Positions 19,225-24,337 of a stretch of DNA of 24,337 bases are shown in pieces. The translations under genes and the position numbers were made by a program. Under the pieces are notes generated by a model. That model was not told where the DNA came from and searched no databases. It worked only from the letters and a program-made list of their open reading frames with translations. Source of the DNA: JAYUDN01 sp043739785 (GTDB lineage: Bacteria > Patescibacteriota > Gracilibacteria > BD1-5 > UBA2023); NCBI GenBank assembly GCA_043739785.1, contig JAYUDN010000034.1, positions 1-24,337 of the forward strand. The letters run 5' to 3'. Position 1 is the stretch's first letter; each line of letters starts with the position of its first letter.

Positions 19225-20025
19225 ATGCAAAAATATCAACCATTTTCCCTCGCTCTCGGTGGCGGAGCCGCGAGAGAACTCGCTCACATCGGTGTCATTC
19301 GACGACTTGAGGAGCTTGGAGTTCAGCCTGAATCCGTATCAGGAACGAGCATGGGTGCGGTCATTGCTACTTTTTATGCCCTGGGTTTTTCGAGCACTCG
19401 GATGACCGAAATAGCAAAAAGTATCAAGATACTGAAGCTCGTCGATCTCGACTTTATCCATGGATTTGTAAAATGAGAAAAAATAATTGCCTTCCTCGAA
19501 GAATGTATCGGAAATAGTAGATTCGAAGATGCCAAAATCCCGCTGACGATGATTGCGACGGATATCGATACTGGGGAGAAGATTATCTTCCGTGAGGGAA
19601 AACTCATCGATGCGCTCCGGGCAACCATCAGTATTCCTGGTATATTTTCTCCTCATCGTTACGACACTATGAATCTCGTAGACGGAGGATTGACCGAGAA
19701 CCTGCCGATTAGCGTGCTTCCAGAAATTGCGATTATTGCCGTTTCGGTCCAGATCAAGCTCGAGAAGAAGAAAAAAAGTGAAGACTTTTTCTCGAAGCTT
19801 TTCGCTTCTTCGATGATCGTGAACGGTTATAGTATCCTTCGAAATACTATTGCGATTTCTCTCGCACAAAATGAACAATACTCCCTTGCTTCAAGGAAAA
19901 ATATACTCCTCGTCAAGCCAGGTCGGAATGAGATCGATTACTATGACTTTACTCAAGTTGAAGCCCTTGTCGAATCGGGTTACGAAGCCGCGGCTTCTAT
20001 CCCGGAGTTTCTTTCCCGAAGTTAG
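19225..20025 (+). CDS. Patatin-like phospholipase / serine hydrolase (RssA type)
   Basis: ATG at 19225 to TAG at 20023-20025 gives 266 residues; an in-frame GTG nine bases upstream is a weaker start. LALGGGAARELAHIGV is the patatin glycine-rich oxyanion loop, GTSMG holds the nucleophile (Ser42), and LVDGGLTENLP holds the catalytic Asp153 of the Ser-Asp dyad. The usual GGGxRG reads GGGAARE here: the Arg is kept but the next Gly is Glu. One TGA (19474-19476) reads as Gly84. The length and lack of membrane segments match small bacterial patatins that cleave acyl esters of lipids. The substrate is unknown. It stands alone, with repeats upstream and the ychF pair downstream. Confidence 0.9.
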
Positions 20026-20049
20026 GGTTGCATTTTCTCGGAAATATAT

Positions 20050-20067
20050 ACTATATAACAGTATAGT
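20050..20067. promoter_or_regulatory. Small inverted repeat upstream of the ychF pair
   Basis: ACTATA / TATAGT separated by TAACAG, in an AT-rich stretch 25 bases after the patatin gene and 113 bases before the small membrane gene. It could be an operator overlapping a promoter (TATACT, TATAAC) or part of a weak terminator. The rest of 20026-20179 shows a second imperfect hairpin (AGAGGATT / AATCCCTCT, 20090-20120) and nothing else. Confidence 0.25.
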
Positions 20068-20179
20068 GTTCTGGGAAATTTCAAGCAAAGAGGATTCATA
20101 ATCCCTCTCATGCTTTGTCTGGAATCCTCTCGCGTCAGCGGTAGGACTCGACTTTGTACTATTTTTCTTTTGAAAGTTT

Positions 20180-20413
20180 ATGAAATTTCTTATACTTGGT
20201 ATTTACCTTTTTGTGATTATCGGACTGTCTGCCTATCTGGCAGTTGTCCTCGTTCACTTGAAGTGATTCATGCAGTATAGTCGCTACCTTCGTCCCGTGA
20301 CACGATTTTATCTCGTGCTCATCCTTTGTATTACCATTTTCTGAGCGTACCATATCCTCAAGGGGGATTCTACCCCACGACCCAATTTTAATACCATAAA
20401 AACCCAATACTAA
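20180..20413 (+). CDS. Small two-helix membrane protein overlapping ychF
   Basis: ATG at 20180 to TAA at 20411-20413 gives 77 residues, seen only when two TGA codons are read as Gly. Two hydrophobic segments (about residues 3-27 and 43-58) flank a short basic loop (FMQYSRYLRPVTR); the tail is hydrophilic. The stop and the ychF start overlap in TAATG, typical of translational coupling, which supports that it is a real gene. No family is recognised. Confidence 0.7.
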
Positions 20414-21501
20414 TGCAAGTCGGTATCGTCGGACTCCCGAATGTCGGGAAGTCAACCCTGTTCAATGCGCTTACGAAATCGTATGCAGCCGAAGCAGCCA
20501 ATTTCCCATTTTGTACGATCGAGCCCAATACGGGGATCGTAAATGTGAACGATGACCGACTCGAGCAAATCCGAGTCGTCGTCAATGGAGCCAAAATCAT
20601 CCCCGCGCATGTCGAATTCGTCGATATTGCTGGGCTGGTCGAAGGAGCTTCAAAATGAGAATGACTCGGGAATAAATTCCTCTCTCATATCCGCAATGTC
20701 GATGCGGTCCTTCAGGTCGTACGCCACTTCGATGATACCAATGTACACCACGTCAATGGTTCGGTCAATCCGAAGCGGGATATCGAAGTCATCAATGCTG
20801 AGCTTATTATCGCGGATCTCGAGACCCTCGATAAGCGAATCGCGGACAATATGAAAAAAGTACGATCCGGAGACAAAGAAGCAAAAGCCAATGAAGCCGT
20901 ATTCACTCGACTCAAAACCCACCTCGAAAGTGGTAATATCGCTTCTCTCATGGAGATGACCGACGAAGAGAAACTCTCGATTGCCGACCTCCATCTCCTT
21001 ACTGCGAAGCCATTTATCTACGCGGTCAATGTCGATGAAGGCAAGGTCAATACTCCAGAATCTACTCTGAGGGAAATCACTGGGATTACCGATACAAAAA
21101 TCCCCGTCCTTCCAGTTTCGGCGAAGATCGAGATGGATATGCTCGAGTTCTCGGAAGAGGAGAAGAAGATTTTTCTCGCGGATATGGGGATTGATTTCAA
21201 TCCGATGGATGTGATTATCAAAACCTGCTATGACCTTCTCGGTCTCCAGTACTACTTCACGGCTGGGGAGATCGAAGTCCGAGCCTGGACCATCCACAAA
21301 GGATGGACCGCACCAGAAGCCGCCGGAGTGATCCATACGGACTTTCAGAAGAAATTCATCAAAGCGGATACCGTGAACTGGAAGGATCTTGTCGAATGAG
21401 GCGGGTGGAGCGGCGCGAGAGAAAAGGGAAAGGTTCGTATGGAAGGGAAGGAATATATCGTCCAGGATGGGGATGTGATGCTTTTTAAATTCGGGGCATA
21501 G
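20413..21501 (+). CDS. ychF: Redox-/ribosome-associated GTPase (ATPase) YchF
   Basis: Universally conserved Obg-family P-loop protein that prefers ATP and associates with the ribosome. ATG at 20413 to TAG at 21499-21501 gives 362 residues, the usual length. GLPNVGKSTLFNALT is the P-loop; NFPFCTIEPN is switch I; VDIAGLVEGASKGEGLGN is the G3 and following loop, with both Gly of KGEG encoded by TGA; the TGS-like C-terminus has VRAWTIHKGWTAPEAAGVIH and YIVQDGDVMLFKF. The G4-like region reads FIYAVNVDE, as in YchF rather than NKxD. A third TGA starts the GGG in LVEGGGW. The start overlaps the stop of the small membrane gene by one base, so the two genes are coupled. Confidence 0.97.
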
Positions 21502-21539
21502 GTGAAAAATATATTTTAACTCAAAAACTTTGAATATAT

Positions 21540-22181
21540 ATGCACTCTAAATTTACTTTAATTGCTATTCTATTTTTTCCATTATCACTCTATGCATGGA
21601 CATCCAATTCAACCAATAAGCAGATTATTAAAGAATTCTCAGAATATACACAACCAGAGTCTTCAGCAAAATATGACAATAAAAGTGGGGGTTTAATTTT
21701 TTTGGAATCGAAAATAGTACAAGGTAATATGTCTGCGGTATATACTCGAGATGAAAAAAATCTGACTGATAAGATAACTTTAAAGCTTTGAAATAAAATT
21801 AAAACCATACTCGGTCCATGGTCAAGAATTATAAAAAAGGATAGAGGTGATGCGATCAAGCTAAAAACTAGTAATGATTGGATGACTGGATACAAGTGAT
21901 TTTACGATTATGAACTACTCAAGCTATCACCTTCCGGATACTATCTAGAGATGATTGTCGGAAGATATGAATGATGGTCGTGGATAATGCTTGATACAAG
22001 AACTTGAAAAACAGTCCTTGAGTGAAATATTGTAAAAAGCATGTGGTCAGCTGATAGGAAAAGGTTTATTTTTCAGACGTGTGTTCCTGAGGAAATGACT
22101 ACACCTTCGAGTTGCAAAACTCAGCTAAAAACATTCATTACAAAAGAAGGAGAGTTCCCTAAGCATATCCAGATTCAGTAA
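21540..22181 (+). CDS. Secreted protein of unknown function
   Basis: ATG at 21540 to TAA at 22179-22181 gives 213 residues with five TGA as Gly. The first 19 residues are a signal peptide (MHSKFTLIAILFFPLSLYA), with cleavage likely after LYA. The mature part is polar; SGYYLEMIVGRYEG, WSWIMLDTRTGKTVLEG and SMWSADRKRFIFQT look like blades of a beta-propeller, with W-S-D-R resembling TolB/WD-type blades. No family is recognised. Codons are more AT-rich than in the neighbours (many AAA, AAT, ATT, TTA), which may mean recent arrival or weak expression. It starts 38 bases after ychF and may be transcribed with it. It is convergent with the membrane protein at 22274-23971, from which 92 bases with no clear terminator separate it. 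Confidence 0.75.
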
Positions 22182-22273
22182 TCCTCTCGTATTGTTTTTA
22201 CCTCAAAATTATCGAAGTGAAAAAACCACAACTCTATTTTTAATAGACGGATAAGATGTAAATAAGAGGAGCA

Positions 22274-23971
22274 CTACAATTCCACTATATACCATTTCCC
22301 ATCACGTTTCACACTGGTTATCACGGTATCGTCATACCCGAATGAAACCTCGAGTCCGACATCCTCCCATTTTACATCGATGAGTTTGCCATTTTTGATG
22401 ATACTGTAGGTATCCGAGGCGATATCGTATCGATAGAAGATATATTTCTTCGGATTGGTGGCATCAGCGAAGAAGTAGTCCTTTGAAATTTTCGTATTGT
22501 CGTACCCCGTATTTTCCACCAATACTTCCGTATTCCTATAGATCGACCAGATATTATTCTTGAGCCCGGCGAAGTAGATCGATCCTCCATCGGCTCCGAT
22601 ACCGGGATTCATATACCCTGAGAGCCCACAGATATTTCCTTTGTATCGAGTGAAGAGGCACCATTTGCTCTCACCAACGGGGCGAGCAAAGTAGGCATAT
22701 GATCCACCATTTTTCTCGAGAAAAATATCCCGAACTTCTTCGAAATTACGCGGTAAGAATTCTCCGTTGATATTGATTTTTAGCGTGTTTCCCACTTTCT
22801 CTGTAAAGATGAAATATGAACCATTCGAGTGGTAGGAGTCTTTCGAGTTGGAAGTCAGATTAGAAATAAGAGCCGTATTATTTTTATATATGACGTATTT
22901 TTCTCATATTTTTGCGAGGATCATGACGTCATATCCATTTTTCGAAAGGGTCATGTTCTCGATGCGACCAGAAAATGTGAAAACCGGTTCGCCGTTTTTC
23001 CATACGGTACTCGTACCCATTTCGAAGGTACTCCAGGCGAGTGTGTCACCTGATGGGGTAGATTCGAAATCAACTATATCACCACTTCACTCGAGATTAC
23101 GGCTTCCGTTTTCTCATGAGAGTTGCCATCCAGAAGCGCTTTTCGTAAGTACTGAGTTTTCAGCGTAGAGGGCTCGTGAGATCGGGTATTCTTGCTTCCC
23201 AGAGACAAGAAAGAGCCTATCGCTCTTTTTCGCAATGGCGATATTTTCACCATAATTTATGTATACAGGGTGGATAGTATCGTAGGAAGCGAGTGAAAAA
23301 TCACCACTCGAGTGTTCGAGGACCTTTCCACTCTGACTCTCGATGACAAAACTCAGAATATCAGACTTTCGGTCATATTTGAGATATTCCGGTGCAGATT
23401 TGTACGCGGGGGAAAGACTCAATCCACTTTCCGTCACGATACCGCCACTTCCATAATACATACTGAGTACTGATGTTTCACTCTTGTGGGATTCTCCGTA
23501 GAGTGATATAAAAATGATGATCCCACTCAGTCCGAGGAGGATGAGCGATCCGATAACGGCAATAATATGATCAAATATACTTCCCTTATCTCTCTCTAGA
23601 GAACGGAACGACTCTCTTCCCTGGAGGAAAAATCCGAGAACCCCCACCCCGAGAAACATCCATCCCCATCCGAGGCCTGTCGCCAATCCTCCACTACGGA
23701 TATCGCTCATATTTCCGAGCGCGTACTCTACCGCAATCCATCCGATAAGTATAGTGACAACCGCTGATACGAAGTGATAGAGTTTCCATCGGCGCTCCAT
23801 CGCGAGGTAGAACATCATCGCGAGGGCAAATAGGATAATCACACTGAGTTCTCGAGCATTGGTCATCGGGAGCGGGATTGGGCGATTATCGATGAGTATA
23901 GTAGGAGCGATTACCCCAGTAAATATACTCATAACGGAAAGGAGGGCGATATGGACTCGTTCGAAACGCAT
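22274..23971 (-). CDS. Membrane-anchored protein with large extracytoplasmic domain, function unknown
   Basis: ATG at 23969-23971 to TAG at 22274-22276 gives 565 residues with three TGA as Gly. The first 170 residues hold about five hydrophobic segments (for example HIALLSVMSIFTGVIAP, LSVIILFALAMMFYLAM, FVSAVVTILIGWIAVEY, GWMFLGVGVLGFFL and IIAVIGSLILLGLSGIIIF). The remaining 390 residues are soluble and rich in short beta-type repeats with Y-x-x-Y/F-K-N-G (VIYKNNTALIS, GNTLKININGEF, SIIKNGKLIDVKW, SVKRDGKWYIVEL), which suggests a beta-propeller outside the membrane. No family is recognised. It resembles the secreted protein next door in its beta-type repeats, so the two may act on the same surface; this is a guess. 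The promoter should lie in the AT-rich 23972-24060 stretch. Confidence 0.8.
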
Positions 23972-24097
23972 AGAATGGGTGAATAGAAAGTATAAAATTC
24001 TTCTTGTCCACTATATAATACCTATTTATGGTGAAATGCAAACAAAAGAGGTCATTATATTTGACAAAATAATATTAATGTGATTTAATATATATGT
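23972..24097. other. AT-rich intergenic promoter region
   Basis: This 126-base gap holds no supported gene. On the minus strand TTGCAT, 17 bases, TTATAT is a weak promoter for the membrane protein gene. On the plus strand TTGACA (24061-24066), a 17-base spacer and TTTAAT (24084-24089) form a near-consensus promoter pointing right, although no convincing plus-strand gene follows. Confidence 0.4.
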
Positions 24098-24337
24098 CTA
24101 CTCCATAACACGCTGGACTTCACCCAACATCCTCATCTTGACAGAAGCAACCGCAGCAATGTATATGCCCCTGTCCGATGAACCCACAAATACCAATAGG
24201 CTTAGGAAACTATGATACACTAGATTCCCAAAGTTCGCACTATGCAAATCGTACCTCCAAAAAGGAAGTACCATAAACCATAAATATAAATAAGTGAGCT
24301 GGTCATACCTCCCAAAACAGACCAAAGTGTAGTAGAC
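24098..24337 (-). CDS. Possible 3' end of a membrane protein gene (runs off the window)
   Basis: Minus-strand frame open from the right edge to TAG at 24098-24100, 79 codons, with hydrophobic segments (LTYLYLWFMVLPFW and NLVYHSFLSLLVFVG). It contains no TGA, and its codons (TTG, AGG, CTA) differ from those of the firm genes. The frame may therefore be chance, or a gene of other origin. The reverse strand also has promoter-like boxes. The full gene, if any, lies outside the window. Confidence 0.3.
   Translation of the reverse strand, partial: VYYTLVCFGRYDQLTYLYLWFMVLPFWRYDLHSANFGNLVYHSFLSLLVFVGSSDRGIYIAAVASVKMRMLGEVQRVME

Noticed and set aside
24098..24337. tRNA or other structured RNA at the right edge
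   Set aside because: No T-loop GTTCRANNC motif or cloverleaf pairing was found by eye; kept only as an open question.

Overview
The window comes from a bacterium that reads UGA as glycine (translation table 25). This fits the candidate phyla Gracilibacteria (BD1-5) or Absconditabacteria (SR1); the sequence alone does not separate them. Read with the standard code, nearly every gene breaks into fragments at TGA. Read with TGA as Gly, 16 genes appear, holding about 83 in-frame TGA codons by my hand count. None of these genes ends in TGA: 12 end in TAG and 4 in TAA. TGA falls where known families require glycine: the Walker A loop of a VirD4-like ATPase, GASKGEGLGN of YchF, KGGMSFHGG of Lgt, SLVGPRP of a sugar transferase, and the residues before KMSKS and in GLIYRG of ValS. 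No rRNA, tRNA, CRISPR array or transposase gene was seen.

Layout. 1-766 (+): 3' part of a fibre-like surface protein with a C-terminal S74 auto-processing chaperone domain. 1142-2833 (+): secreted SBBP-repeat beta-propeller protein with its own terminator. 3312-6098 (-): valS. 6619-8046 (-): polyprenyl-phosphate sugar transferase. 8271-8801 (+) LemA-like protein, then 8931-9701 (+) lgt. 9775-16720 (-): a four-gene accessory block, in transcription order a Cys-rich zinc-ribbon protein (paralog 2), a VirD4/TraD-like ATPase, an APH-fold phosphotransferase, and zinc-ribbon paralog 1. 16915-18621 (-): ABC-F ATPase. 19225-20025 (+): patatin-like hydrolase. 20180-21501 (+): a 77-residue membrane protein overlapping ychF. 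21540-22181 (+): AT-rich secreted protein of unknown function. 22274-23971 (-): membrane-anchored protein of unknown function. The last 366 bases are promoter-like, AT-rich sequence plus the possible 3' end of another minus-strand gene.

The long gaps are built from a small set of dispersed modules: palindromic ATTCCCGT-type repeats, two further conserved modules, a C/G-rich palindromic element (CCCCTCTTGAGGGG...), a GTTTAGGGTTGCTGGT module and a pyrimidine-rich TCTACCGTCTCTA module. The last two usually lie upstream of a start codon with the pyrimidine strand as coding strand.

The most notable observation is that the C/G-rich element has entered the coding sequence of zinc-ribbon paralog 1 twice. 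It sits in two different reading frames, and paralog 2 lacks it at both sites. In one frame it contains TGA triplets, so that copy is open only because UGA means glycine in this organism. The biology of the zinc-ribbon/ATPase/kinase block is unknown and is the best candidate here for an undescribed system.
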